From assembly GCF_023276405.1 (NCBI RefSeq), contig NZ_JALRMO010000001.1, positions 3,844,001 through 3,908,000 of the forward strand: a stretch of DNA of 64,000 nt, given 5' to 3'. The DNA comes from Paenibacillus hamazuiensis. GTDB taxonomy: Bacteria > Bacillota > Bacilli > Paenibacillales > NBRC-103111. Of this stretch, positions 19,081-27,849 are shown piece after piece (positions within the stretch are counted from its first letter, which is position 1; each line of letters starts with the position of its first letter). The position numbers and the translations under genes are program-made. The notes beneath the pieces were generated by a model. The model was given only the letters and a program-made list of their open reading frames with translations. It was not told where the DNA came from and did not search any database.

Positions 19081-19161
19081 ATCTTAAGGCAATGCGCTCT
19101 GGCGGGAAACAGACAATTCATACGATATCCGCCAGACGCCGGACGCAGCATATTTTGTCAT
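19081..19161 (-). promoter_or_regulatory. Promoter of binding-protein gene with shared motif
   Basis: In the 311-bp gap 19041-19351, minus-strand TGTCTGT (19115-19109) is exactly 22 nt upstream of a -10-like TAAGAT (19086-19081). The inverted second half-site, GCATATTTTGTCAT at 19148-19161, begins 38 bp from the first. The remaining part of the gap up to the permease stop shows no further gene or hairpin that I can support. Confidence 0.6.
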
Positions 19162-19351
19162 GACACCTCGTACCGCCGGGCGATAAGACGGCAGTTACTC
19201 ACGCCGAAGCCCGACTTCGCTGATCCGGCTCGGAAAATATTGTCCTATTCCGCTAACGCGCACGTATCGGCCGTCCGGACATTTCCGCAGCACCCGGTCT
19301 TTGCAGCGGCCTGTTTTCACTCGTACCGTCAAGCTCCGTCAGCCCGCACGC

Positions 19352-20233
19352 TCAGCCTTTGATCGACCCGAGCATGACGCCTTTGGCAAAATGCTTTTGC
19401 AAAAACGGGTACACCGCCAAAATCGGCGCCATCGCCAGCATAATCGACGCCATGCGGATCGTCTCCTGCGGAACGAGCCGGTCGTCGCCGCCGGAGCCCG
19501 CCTGCCCGACTCCGGTCGAATCGGAATCGATGACGAGCGTTTTGACCAGCACCTGCAAGGTCCATTTTTTCGAATCGGTCAAATAAATGAGTGCATTGAA
19601 ATATGTGTTCCAATACGAGACGGCGAAAAACAGCGTAAACGCCGCGATGGCCGGCATGGACAGCGGGATGACGATGCGTAAAAATACGCCGATATCCGAG
19701 CAGCCGTCGATGCGCGCCGAGTCCTCCAGCTCCGCGGGAAGCGATTCGAGGAAGCTTTTGATCACGATCAGGCTCCAGGCGCTGGTGAGGCTCGGCCATA
19801 TAAGCGACCAATACGAGTTGAGCAGCCCGAGCTGCTTAACGAGCAGATAGCTCGGCAGGATGCCGGCGTTGAACACCAGCGTGAACACGACGGCCCCGAG
19901 CATGATCGAGCGGCCCGGCATCGTTTTCTTGGTCAGCGCGTAGGCGAACGAGAACGATACGACAATATTGAGGATCGTCCCGACGATAGTGATGAAGACG
20001 GTGCTTTTGAGCGCGTTCAGGAAGCTGTTCGTCGACAAAATGTATTTGTACGCGGACAGCGACCACTGGTCGGGAAACAGGTAAAATTTCAGCGGCACGT
20101 ACGCCTTCGGGTCGGTAAACGACACGCTGAACACGTAGAGGAACGGGAAGACGCATACGAGCGAAATGAGCGCAAGCAGCGCGTAGTTCACGTAATCGAA
20201 GACGGTCAATTTTTTCGCGGAGATAAAGCTCAT
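19352..20233 (-). CDS. Carbohydrate ABC transporter permease (YtcP/LplC-like)
   Basis: 293 aa with six hydrophobic segments. The cytoplasmic EAA-type loop that docks on the ATPase is visible as ELEDSARIDGCSDIGVFLRIVIP. The C-terminus ends in the group-typical FLQKHFAKGVMLGSIKG. It is 16 bp after the partner permease. No ATPase gene is present in the locus; such importers commonly share a housekeeping MsmX-type ATPase encoded elsewhere. Confidence 0.92.
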   Translation of the reverse strand: MSFISAKKLTVFDYVNYALLALISLVCVFPFLYVFSVSFTDPKAYVPLKFYLFPDQWSLSAYKYILSTNSFLNALKSTVFITIVGTILNIVVSFSFAYALTKKTMPGRSIMLGAVVFTLVFNAGILPSYLLVKQLGLLNSYWSLIWPSLTSAWSLIVIKSFLESLPAELEDSARIDGCSDIGVFLRIVIPLSMPAIAAFTLFFAVSYWNTYFNALIYLTDSKKWTLQVLVKTLVIDSDSTGVGQAGSGGDDRLVPQETIRMASIMLAMAPILAVYPFLQKHFAKGVMLGSIKG

Positions 20234-20249
20234 CGGATCCCCCTCCTTT

Positions 20250-21203
20250 TCAGTAAATGCCTTCGTGGCCGAGCTTTTTCACGATATAATTGGAAGCCAG
20301 CACGAGCACGAGCCCGACGACGCCTTTGAACATGCCGACCGTCACCCCGATGCTCACCTGCCCTTTCAAAATGCCGACGGAGTACGCATACGTGTCGAAC
20401 ACTTCGGCGACGGTTCCGACCAGCGGATTCATCATCAGCAAAATTTGCTCGAAGCCGACGTCGGCCATATGCCCGAGCCGCAGGATCAGCAAAATGATGA
20501 TCGTCGGGCGGATTGCCGGCAGCGTGATATGCCATATTTGCCGCCAGCGGCTCGCGCCGTCCACGACCGCCGCTTCATACCGCTGGGGATCGACGCCGGC
20601 GATCGCCGCGAGGAAAATGATCGTGCCCCAGCCCGCTTCCTTCCACATATTTTGCGCGGTGATCAGCGCCCAGAACAGCTTCGGATCGGACAAAAACGCG
20701 ATCCGCTCCGCCCCGAGTCCCACCAATATTTTGTTCACGATGCCGATGTCGCTCGATAAAATAAAATGCGTCATGCTGACGACGACGACCCACGATAAAA
20801 AGTGGGGCAGGTAGACGATCGACTGGTTGACCCTTTTGAACACCTCGTGCCGCACTTCGTTCAGCATGAGCGCCAGGATGATCGGAACCGGGAACATGAA
20901 GACGAGGCCGAACAAATTGATGGCGAACGTGTTGCGCAGCATCACATAAAAATTGCGGTCGGTGAACAGCTCGTGGAAATATTTGAAGCCGACCCATTCG
21001 CTTCCGGCAAAGCCGGCATATGGATTGTACATCTTAAACGCAAGCAGCAGTCCCCACATCGGGACAAACTTGAACAAAATGAAATAAGCGATGCCCGGCA
21101 GTGCGAGCAAGTAGATGAATTTGTGCTGCGCGATGCCGGTAAGCAGGCGGGATTTTGTGCGCGCGCCGCTTTTGGTTTTCGGCAGCGCTGTCGTTTGCGG
21201 CAT
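20250..21203 (-). CDS. Sugar ABC transporter permease (LplB/YteP-like)
   Basis: 317 aa from the ATG at 21203, favoured because GAGAGGTG lies 6 nt upstream; a GTG at 21212 is an alternative. The N-terminus (FIYLLALPGIAYFILFKFVPMWGLLLAF) and the EAA loop DPQRYEAAVVDGASRWRQIWHITLP are typical. It forms the heterodimeric channel with the permease 16 bp downstream and starts 35 bp after the GHL6-like gene, so the three are probably co-transcribed from the promoter at 23266. Confidence 0.92.
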   Translation of the reverse strand: MPQTTALPKTKSGARTKSRLLTGIAQHKFIYLLALPGIAYFILFKFVPMWGLLLAFKMYNPYAGFAGSEWVGFKYFHELFTDRNFYVMLRNTFAINLFGLVFMFPVPIILALMLNEVRHEVFKRVNQSIVYLPHFLSWVVVVSMTHFILSSDIGIVNKILVGLGAERIAFLSDPKLFWALITAQNMWKEAGWGTIIFLAAIAGVDPQRYEAAVVDGASRWRQIWHITLPAIRPTIIILLILRLGHMADVGFEQILLMMNPLVGTVAEVFDTYAYSVGILKGQVSIGVTVGMFKGVVGLVLVLASNYIVKKLGHEGIY

Positions 21204-21238
21204 GGAGTGCACCTCTCTTTTTTTGATGTAGTTGGCAT

Positions 21239-23233
21239 TTACGGTTCGATCACGATCGCTTCGTACGCGTCAAGGCGGGTCAGCCGCAAAACGAGATCGC
21301 CGTCTTCTTTTCTGACGGATATGCCCCCCCTGTCTGTCAAGCTGCGGACCCGCGTCATAGTCCCCAGCCCGCGCAGCGCGACCTGCACCTCGTGCACCGG
21401 AATCGGCTCGAAATAAGTAACTCCGTTGAACCCGGACAAGTTCAGCAGCTGCAGCAGGTAAGATCCGTCACTCACTTGATCGAAAAACAGTTCCACCGAA
21501 GAGGGAGCATCGGTTTGCACCGGGTGCCCGTTCCCCAGCAAATGATCGATCAGATCGGTCACGATCAGCTTGTGATCCTCGTAGCCGTGCTTGTAATAAA
21601 GCGTCCCCGCCTCCCACGGCATGCAGGCGGCTCCGCCGGCCGTCACGTTTAAGCCGAAATCTCCGGACAACGCGTGTCCGTATGCCCGCTCGGGCGGTCC
21701 GAACAGCGCCGGCGATACGAACGGCAGCAGCTTGCGGCCGCTGTCACCGAAAGACATGAAGTCGAACGTCCCGCCGACTATCACCCAATCCCGCTCGGCG
21801 AAGCTTTTGAACACCGCTTTATCGTCCACCTGCACGTAAGCGGAGAACGTATCGGCGAGAGCGCCCGTTACCTCAGCATGGAACAGCTCGCGAAGCGTTT
21901 TCCGGCCGCGCTCGTTTCCGGTTAACGAATGTCCGGTTGCAAGAAGCGCCACCTTATGCTGCTCGTGAAGCCGCTTCAGTACACTTAGCTGCGCGTCGTC
22001 CATTTGAGGAATGCCGGGCAGGATAACGACCTTCTTGCTTTGCAAGCTTTCCGCTTTCGCCGTGAGCTGCGACTGGACCACCACGTCGAACAAAATATGG
22101 CGCTCCTTGAGCATTTTGAATATGCCGAGGTACTCCTGCAGCTTGCCTTTCCGGGGACCGTCCGGCTTGATCAGCACAACGTCGGCAAGCGAACGGAGGC
22201 TGCCGAAATACCGCTCGTTCTCCGCGTGAAAGCGGAACGCTTCCCGGACCACGCCGAAATTGTCGCGGTCCGGATAGCCGTCGAATGAGCCGATGATGCA
22301 AAAATCAAGGCCCGATCCGCTGGCGATGCTTTCGTACAGCCGGATCTGCACCTCGTGCTTCGACACTCCGGTGAACCGGTACGTGAGGTCTATCGCGTTG
22401 ATGCAGCAGTTGCTGATCAGCTTGTCGTCCCACGAATCTTCGATCGCCTTCACGTTCTCGGAGGCGGAATACAGCCATACCGGATGCGGCCTTTGCAGTG
22501 CGGTGTTGGACTCGTTCCTGACGATATCGACGCCCTGCGTGTGGTACGTGCAGATCGCTATATCCGGACGCAGCCGCTTCGTCAGCGTCTGAACGCGATC
22601 CAGCAGCTCCCGCGTCGTCGCCTCCTGAAACTCGAGGTAGGCGGCGTATGCCGGGTCGCCGGGCTCCTCGCGCTGCGGCAGCTCCAGCCCGTACATCGAG
22701 CGGAAGCGGCTGCGGCAGTTTTCGCAATGGCAAATGCCGTACCGGTTGCCGCTGTAATCCCAGTTCTGATAGCCGAACATGTTGAAAAATATACCGTCGA
22801 CCTCATACCCGGTGATCACTTCTTCGATCATCTTCAGCGAATATTCCTGCTGATAATAACCGTTGATGCACGTATGCACGATGCCGTAGTAATTGACTTC
22901 CTTCCCATCCTTGCTTCTGTAAAACCATTCGGGCCGCTTCGCAAAAATGCTTTCGTGCGCCTTGCTGAAATCGAAGCGGGCGATCAGCCTCAGCCCGTTC
23001 GCATGCGCTTTCGCCACCGCTTCGCGGAGCAAATCCTTTTTCAAATACGGCGTGACGTATTGATATTCCAGCCGGGTCGGATAAAAGGCATATATGCCTC
23101 CCGCATTGATCATCCACGTGTTCGCCCCGAACTTTTTCAGCTCTTCGATCTCCAGGTCGACATCCATCGTCGCGTCCGTTTCCCGCAAATTATTTTGGAT
23201 CAGACGCAAGTTGTTCTTGTCCCACCAATTCAT
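21239..23233 (-). CDS. GHL6-like putative glycoside hydrolase B
   Basis: 664 aa, first gene of the locus, no signal peptide. It is paralogous to the 15413-17440 product along its N-terminal half: NLRLIQNNL, NTWMINAGGIYAFYPT, LRLIARFDFSKA, HTCINGYYQ, YEVDGIFFNMFGYQ and the CHCENC cluster. The candidate acidic residues in RFDFSK and VDGIFFN are conserved in both. The middle region (VVILPGIPQMDDAQLSVLKRLHEQHKVALLATG) is the expected GATase-like domain, and a beta-rich end follows. The paralogues differ most after the barrel, which suggests different substrates or linkages in one pathway. Activity is unknown. Confidence 0.72.
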   Translation of the reverse strand: MNWWDKNNLRLIQNNLRETDATMDVDLEIEELKKFGANTWMINAGGIYAFYPTRLEYQYVTPYLKKDLLREAVAKAHANGLRLIARFDFSKAHESIFAKRPEWFYRSKDGKEVNYYGIVHTCINGYYQQEYSLKMIEEVITGYEVDGIFFNMFGYQNWDYSGNRYGICHCENCRSRFRSMYGLELPQREEPGDPAYAAYLEFQEATTRELLDRVQTLTKRLRPDIAICTYHTQGVDIVRNESNTALQRPHPVWLYSASENVKAIEDSWDDKLISNCCINAIDLTYRFTGVSKHEVQIRLYESIASGSGLDFCIIGSFDGYPDRDNFGVVREAFRFHAENERYFGSLRSLADVVLIKPDGPRKGKLQEYLGIFKMLKERHILFDVVVQSQLTAKAESLQSKKVVILPGIPQMDDAQLSVLKRLHEQHKVALLATGHSLTGNERGRKTLRELFHAEVTGALADTFSAYVQVDDKAVFKSFAERDWVIVGGTFDFMSFGDSGRKLLPFVSPALFGPPERAYGHALSGDFGLNVTAGGAACMPWEAGTLYYKHGYEDHKLIVTDLIDHLLGNGHPVQTDAPSSVELFFDQVSDGSYLLQLLNLSGFNGVTYFEPIPVHEVQVALRGLGTMTRVRSLTDRGGISVRKEDGDLVLRLTRLDAYEAIVIEP

Positions 23234-23265
23234 GCCTTTCGCCTCCTGCTCCGCTTGATAGCCCC

Positions 23266-23347
23266 ATTATAAAGGGCTGCAAATAGGCAATATACAGACA
23301 ATTTTTGTGCACGCTCCGCACCGGCTCAGGTTCGCAAATTTTGTCCG
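23266..23347 (-). promoter_or_regulatory. Promoter of the glycan operon with shared motif
   Basis: Minus-strand TGTCTGT (23300-23294) is 22 nt upstream of a perfect -10 TATAAT (23271-23266); no good -35 is present, as expected for activator-dependent promoters. The first half-site reads ACAAAAATTGTCTG, and the inverted second half-site GCAAATTTTGTCCG is at 23334-23347, 39 bp away, as in the promoter at 15310. Confidence 0.65.
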
Positions 23348-23424
23348 CCGCATGAAAAAGCGCCTTTGAAATCGAAAAAGACGGGGATACGCTCCCCGCC
23401 TTGCCAAAGATATATACAAGACCA

Positions 23425-24645
23425 TTACTCGACATACAAGTCCGATTTGCCAAGCATATTCCGTCGGACCGGAATCGCCCCCCAGACCGCCAGCACGATA
23501 GCGGTGCACGTGACGAGCGAAGCCGCCCACGGTACGGCGTGAAGCCCGGGCGCACTTTCAATCACCCGCCCGCCGATGAATGCGCCGATGGCATTTCCCA
23601 GATTGAACGCGGAAATATTAAGCGTGGACGCCAGCTCCTGGGCGTCTCCCGCTTTCTGCAGCACCAGCATGTTGAGAGGAGCCATGATGCTGTAAGCGGC
23701 GACGCCCCAAACAAAGACGGTGACGACGGCCGCCGCTTTGTAATGACTTGTCCAGGTGAACGCCGCCATCGAGACCGCAAGCAGCAGCATACCGCCGATA
23801 AGCGCAGGCAGAAGCCGTTTATCCGCAAGCTTGCCCCCGGCCAGGTTGCCGATCATGGAACCGATGCCGAACACGAGCAGGATGACGGAAACGGCACTGC
23901 CGGAAAATCCCGATATCCGCTCCAAAATAGGCGTAATATATGTGAAAGCGGCAAACGTCCCCCCGTTGCCGAACACGGTGATCAGCAGCACCATAAGGAA
24001 GGCCGGGCGGCTTACCGAATGAAGCTGTTTGCCGAGCGATACCCCCTCCGAACGCGGAATGGCCGGAATCCACTTCGCGATTCCGAGCAAAGCCGCAGCC
24101 GCAAGCAGCGTGATCGCCAGAAAAGGAAACCGCCAGCCAAGCTGCTGCCCGAGAAAGGTGCCGATCGGTGCGCCGAGTATGACCGCTACGGTCAGTCCCG
24201 ATCCGACCATCGCGATGCTCCGGCCTTCCTTGCCCGGTTCCGCCAAATCTTTGGCCGCGACGACGATCGCGCCGAAAAGGATTCCGTGCGCGAGCGAGCT
24301 GACGATTCGTCCCGCGAGCAGCACCGCATACGAAGAAGCCAGCGTACAGCAAATGCTGCCCGCAGCAAATACGGCTAAAAACAAATTGAGCAGCGTTTTG
24401 CGCGGCATCCTGCCGGTCATCACGGACAGCACGGGACCGCCGAATACGACACCGAGCGCGTAACCGGTGACAAGCATGCCGGCCGTCGAAATCGATACGC
24501 CGGTATCGCCGGCGATAGGCAGAAGCAGCCCCATCGGGAGCAGCTCGGCCGTGCCGACAGCAAATACGGCAAGCGTTAAGAGCCATAACGCCGCCGTCTT
24601 TTTAACCGGCTGCCCTCCAGGCAACCGGACTTTTTCAACAGACAC
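23425..24645 (-). CDS. MFS exporter (DHA1, AraJ/YdhP-like)
   Basis: 406 aa from a GTG at 24645, preceded by AAAGGAGG at ideal distance; an upstream GTG at 24681 overlapping the MerR stop codon is possible but lacks such a site. The pattern AELLPMGLLLPIAGDTGVSISTAGMLVTGYALG and RMPRKTLL is typical of the AraJ/YdhP/Cml group of sugar or drug efflux proteins. It lies directly downstream of a MerR regulator and is probably its target. Confidence 0.86.
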   Translation of the reverse strand: MSVEKVRLPGGQPVKKTAALWLLTLAVFAVGTAELLPMGLLLPIAGDTGVSISTAGMLVTGYALGVVFGGPVLSVMTGRMPRKTLLNLFLAVFAAGSICCTLASSYAVLLAGRIVSSLAHGILFGAIVVAAKDLAEPGKEGRSIAMVGSGLTVAVILGAPIGTFLGQQLGWRFPFLAITLLAAAALLGIAKWIPAIPRSEGVSLGKQLHSVSRPAFLMVLLITVFGNGGTFAAFTYITPILERISGFSGSAVSVILLVFGIGSMIGNLAGGKLADKRLLPALIGGMLLLAVSMAAFTWTSHYKAAAVVTVFVWGVAAYSIMAPLNMLVLQKAGDAQELASTLNISAFNLGNAIGAFIGGRVIESAPGLHAVPWAASLVTCTAIVLAVWGAIPVRRNMLGKSDLYVE

Positions 24646-24677
24646 GATAGAGTCGCCTCCTTTAAGATCATCCAAAC

Positions 24678-25484
24678 TCACACAATCGGCATCTGGCTCT
24701 CGGTCACATACTGCGAAACGGCATCTTCCTTGGGGGATATATAAATTTCCCGGCTCGGCATCTCTGCGCTGATTCGGTAGCCGTTCCTCTCGATCCAGGA
24801 GCCGAGGTCGATGCTGACCGGCGTATCCAGATCCGGCCTGCTTATATGGGTTACCGAAGCCACGGTCATTTCCGGCAGCGTTTTGACTTTAAACCGGTCC
24901 GTTTCCGGCAATTCCCCCCGGATGGGGCACGCGATTTCCAGATGGACGCTGCTTTCGCACTCCGGGCATCCATGCCACATGACGATATGGGGTTGCGGCT
25001 GCGTAAAGCCGTTCCATTTCAAATATTCGTCGATTTCATCGAACAATCCGGGAATATGGGCCCTGCTCGTCGTCTCTCTGACCGATACGACCGTTAACGG
25101 ATCGACCTTCTTAAACAAAATCTCATGGCGAAGAGTGTCCCCGCCTCCCCGTTCGATCTGTTCCAGCCTGGCTTCTATTCGCCGCAGACGGTCGATTTCC
25201 GACTCGATCAACGATTGCACCTCGGCCTGCTTCAAGCGAAACATACCGCGAATTTCGGCCGGCGGCACGTCTTCGTGAAGCAGCTGTTTGATTTGCTCCA
25301 ACGTAAACCCGAGATCTTTAAACGCCAAAATCCGGTGCAGGCGGACCAATTGATCGCTCGTGTAATAGCGGTAACCGGTATGAGGGTCCGTAAATGCCGG
25401 CTTCAGCAGGTCGAGCTGGTCGTAAAACCGCAATGTTTTTGCCGGAACCTGGCTCAGCTTGGAAAACTCGCTGATTTTGAACAT
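24678..25484 (-). CDS. MerR-family regulator with GyrI-like effector domain (BmrR-like)
   Basis: 268 aa from the ATG at 25484 (GGAGAG upstream). The N-terminus FKISEFSKLSQVPAKTLRFYDQLDLLKP and YRYYTSDQL form the MerR winged helix. A coiled-coil dimer helix (about 75-115) follows, and the C-terminal half (VVSVRETTSRAHIPGLFDEIDEYL to YISPKED) is the GyrI-like drug-binding fold of BmrR. The MFS gene downstream is a likely target. A promoter with a 20-bp spacer and a dyad in it lies upstream, the geometry on which MerR proteins act. Confidence 0.9.
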   Translation of the reverse strand: MFKISEFSKLSQVPAKTLRFYDQLDLLKPAFTDPHTGYRYYTSDQLVRLHRILAFKDLGFTLEQIKQLLHEDVPPAEIRGMFRLKQAEVQSLIESEIDRLRRIEARLEQIERGGGDTLRHEILFKKVDPLTVVSVRETTSRAHIPGLFDEIDEYLKWNGFTQPQPHIVMWHGCPECESSVHLEIACPIRGELPETDRFKVKTLPEMTVASVTHISRPDLDTPVSIDLGSWIERNGYRISAEMPSREIYISPKEDAVSQYVTESQMPIV

Positions 25485-25536
25485 GATCGCTCTCCTTCCT
25501 TTTTTTGTACGCGATAAGCGATGGTTATCGGTTTTT

Positions 25537-25568
25537 ATTATAAACTTTCCACACGTCGGGAAAGTCAA
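25537..25568 (-). promoter_or_regulatory. MerR-type promoter with over-long spacer and dyad operator
   Basis: On the minus strand, -35 TTGACT (25568-25563) and -10 TATAAT (25542-25537) are separated by 20 bp. An ACTTTCC / GGAAAGT dyad (25544-25550 and 25559-25565) lies across the spacer. MerR-family activators untwist promoters with 19-20-bp spacers through such dyads. Confidence 0.7.
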
Positions 25569-25766
25569 TAGCCGTTCCTATTTTGGGCCCCTTGAAAATT
25601 TTGGAGGTTAAGGTTAAAATCTCTGATAACATTCATTTTGTGGAGCGTCCGGACTCAGGCATTCTTGGAATGGCGGCCTGTGCACCTTGGATTAGAATGG
25701 CATAATATAGGAAATGTTAATTGATGAAATTATCAGCCCTTGTGTCGGCTAGAATCGGGAGTCGGG

Positions 25767-27782
25767 ATGGACTTATTAATCACTGTGATTTTGTTGTTGG
25801 TTTGTATATTGATCTCTAACATCGTGGGCCATTACATGCCTTCCGTCCCTGTTTCGTTGATTCAAATCTCGTTTGGGATCGTTATTGCACTTGTATTTAA
25901 GCATATATCGTTCAACATTGAAACAGAGTGGTTTTTGCTTCTTTTTGCGGCTCCGCTTCTCTATAACGACGGAAGGCATTTTCCCCGTGCAGAGCTATGG
26001 AAGTTGAGAGGGGCAATAATCGGAAATGCCATCCTGCTTGTTCTTCTAACGACGATTGGCGGGGGATATTTCATTCATTGGCTTATCCCTTCCATTCCTC
26101 TCCCGGCCGCTTTCGCATTAGCGGCTATTTTGTCTCCGACCGATCCGGTGGCCGTCAACGGAATTGCCAAGCGGATCCGGCTGCCTGACAAGATTTTGCA
26201 TCTGGTCAGGGGAGAATCTCTGATTAACGATGCAACCGGCTTAATTTCGTTCAAATATGCTATAGCTGCCGTGGTCACCGGATATTTTTCTCTGAAAAAC
26301 GCCATTTTCGATTTCACCTATATGTTTCTGGGCGGAGTTGTTTTAGGTTTGGTGCTCGGATTTCTGACCACGGGAATTCGTTTTATTCTGCGGAAGCAAG
26401 GGATCCATGATGCGGCGTTCCTTTCGCTGCTGCAAGTCATCACCCCCTTCATCATTTTTATCGTAACGGAGGAATTCCTTCACGCGTCGGGGGTTATTGC
26501 CGTGGTCATCGCCGGTATTGTCCATGCGCTGGTCAAAGAGCATACGGAAACTTTGATTGCCGAAGAACAGATGCTTACGGAAAATATTTGGACCGTTGTA
26601 TCCTTTGTATTAAATGGTATCGTGTTTCTTCTATTAGGTCTGAACATCCCCTCATCCATGAGCGAGGCGGTAGCCAGCCCGGATATCGGGAACTCGTTGA
26701 TCATCGGATATGCGTTCGCCGTTGCTGCGGCCATTCTCGGCATTCGCTTCGTTTGGTCCCATCTGTACGCTTATTACGAATACCGCCGTGAACCTTCGCC
26801 GGATGCGGCCAAGCCGAGTTTGAAAAAAACCTTGATCACCAGCTTGGTCGGAGTCCGCGGGGCGCTGACCATGGCGGGGGTTCTCTCCATCCCTTATGTA
26901 ATCGTGGGGGGCGAACCGTTTCCGGAACGTCCCTTGATTCTGTTCCTGGCTGCCGCAGTCATTCTTCTTACGATACTTGCAGCCGCTATTTTTCTGCCGT
27001 TATTAAGCAACAAACCCGCCGATGAAGCGGGGGCGGAGAAACGGATGGATATTAACGAGGCCAAACAAAAGCTGTTGCTGTCGACATTAAAGAGGCTGCG
27101 CCTCGAGATTAACGATGAAAATGAAGCCGCCGCACATGAACTCATCCATGAATATAAATTCATGTACCACACACTAATCCCAAGGCAAACGAATGACTAC
27201 CAGCAGCGAATAAACGAAATTCGGTTGCTGGCTCTGCGATCGGAAAGAAAATATATTCATAGTGAAATGGAAAAGGGAGCTATGGCACCGGATGTGTTCG
27301 AAGACCTGGAAAAATATGTAGACATTCGGGAAGAAGCGCTCGCTAACAACGTCCGGTCGGGGACGACATACCTGATCAAGAAAATATTCATGGGGTGGAA
27401 GCGGGGCAGACGATCTGGATCAAAAAATCGGGAAGCTGGAATCACCAAGCGGCACGCAGGTTTGGAGATTCAAATCAAGGCGCTGCAAGCGGCGCTGCAA
27501 AGTTTGGAGCAGTATGCGGGCGAACGCGATGCCGATGAACCGATCAACGTGGTGAAGAACGACTATCAAAGAATGATCTCCCGATTAACGAAACCCCAGG
27601 CCCAATTTATCGAAAAAAAGCAGGAGCAAAAAGAGGAGCTCAGGCTGAAAGTAATGGATATTGAACGATCGGAAATCAGGGGGATGTTTGAGTCCGGGGA
27701 AATTAGCAGAGAGCAGGCTAGGGAGCTGCGGAGGTTTTTGAATTCCATTGAAAGTGTGACGTTGTATGAGCATGTGGAATGA
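25767..27782 (+). CDS. CPA1-type Na+/H+ antiporter (NhaP/NhaK-like)
   Basis: 671 aa from the ATG at 25767. About 12 membrane segments occupy residues 1-420. Ion-binding-region motifs of the CPA1 family are present: LSPTDPVAVNGIAKRI and GESLINDATGLISFK, plus VGVRGALTMAGVLSIP. A long cytoplasmic tail of roughly 240 residues, charged and helical, follows, as in B. subtilis NhaK. It should exchange Na+ or K+ for H+ at the cell membrane. The upstream 280 bp are AT-rich. The gene is monocistronic and ends in a strong terminator. It has no link to neighbouring exporters. Confidence 0.9.
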   Translation: MDLLITVILLLVCILISNIVGHYMPSVPVSLIQISFGIVIALVFKHISFNIETEWFLLLFAAPLLYNDGRHFPRAELWKLRGAIIGNAILLVLLTTIGGGYFIHWLIPSIPLPAAFALAAILSPTDPVAVNGIAKRIRLPDKILHLVRGESLINDATGLISFKYAIAAVVTGYFSLKNAIFDFTYMFLGGVVLGLVLGFLTTGIRFILRKQGIHDAAFLSLLQVITPFIIFIVTEEFLHASGVIAVVIAGIVHALVKEHTETLIAEEQMLTENIWTVVSFVLNGIVFLLLGLNIPSSMSEAVASPDIGNSLIIGYAFAVAAAILGIRFVWSHLYAYYEYRREPSPDAAKPSLKKTLITSLVGVRGALTMAGVLSIPYVIVGGEPFPERPLILFLAAAVILLTILAAAIFLPLLSNKPADEAGAEKRMDINEAKQKLLLSTLKRLRLEINDENEAAAHELIHEYKFMYHTLIPRQTNDYQQRINEIRLLALRSERKYIHSEMEKGAMAPDVFEDLEKYVDIREEALANNVRSGTTYLIKKIFMGWKRGRRSGSKNREAGITKRHAGLEIQIKALQAALQSLEQYAGERDADEPINVVKNDYQRMISRLTKPQAQFIEKKQEQKEELRLKVMDIERSEIRGMFESGEISREQARELRRFLNSIESVTLYEHVE

Positions 27783-27799
27783 GGGGTTGATCGGAATTT

Positions 27800-27843
27800 G
27801 AAGCATTTCCTTGCCGTTGCGGCAAAGAAATGCTTCCGGTTTT
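27800..27843. terminator. Strong bidirectional intrinsic terminator
   Basis: A 17-bp stem with one mismatch (27800-27816 paired with 27820-27836) and a 3-nt TTG loop is followed by TTTT. It separates the convergent antiporter and MFS genes. Confidence 0.85.
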
Positions 27844-27849
27844 AAAAGG

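Noticed and set aside
19239-19252. ATTGTCCTATTCCG also found at 56240-56253
   Set aside because: A single exact 14-mer pair is expected by chance several times in 64 kb on both strands; no shared context around the two places.
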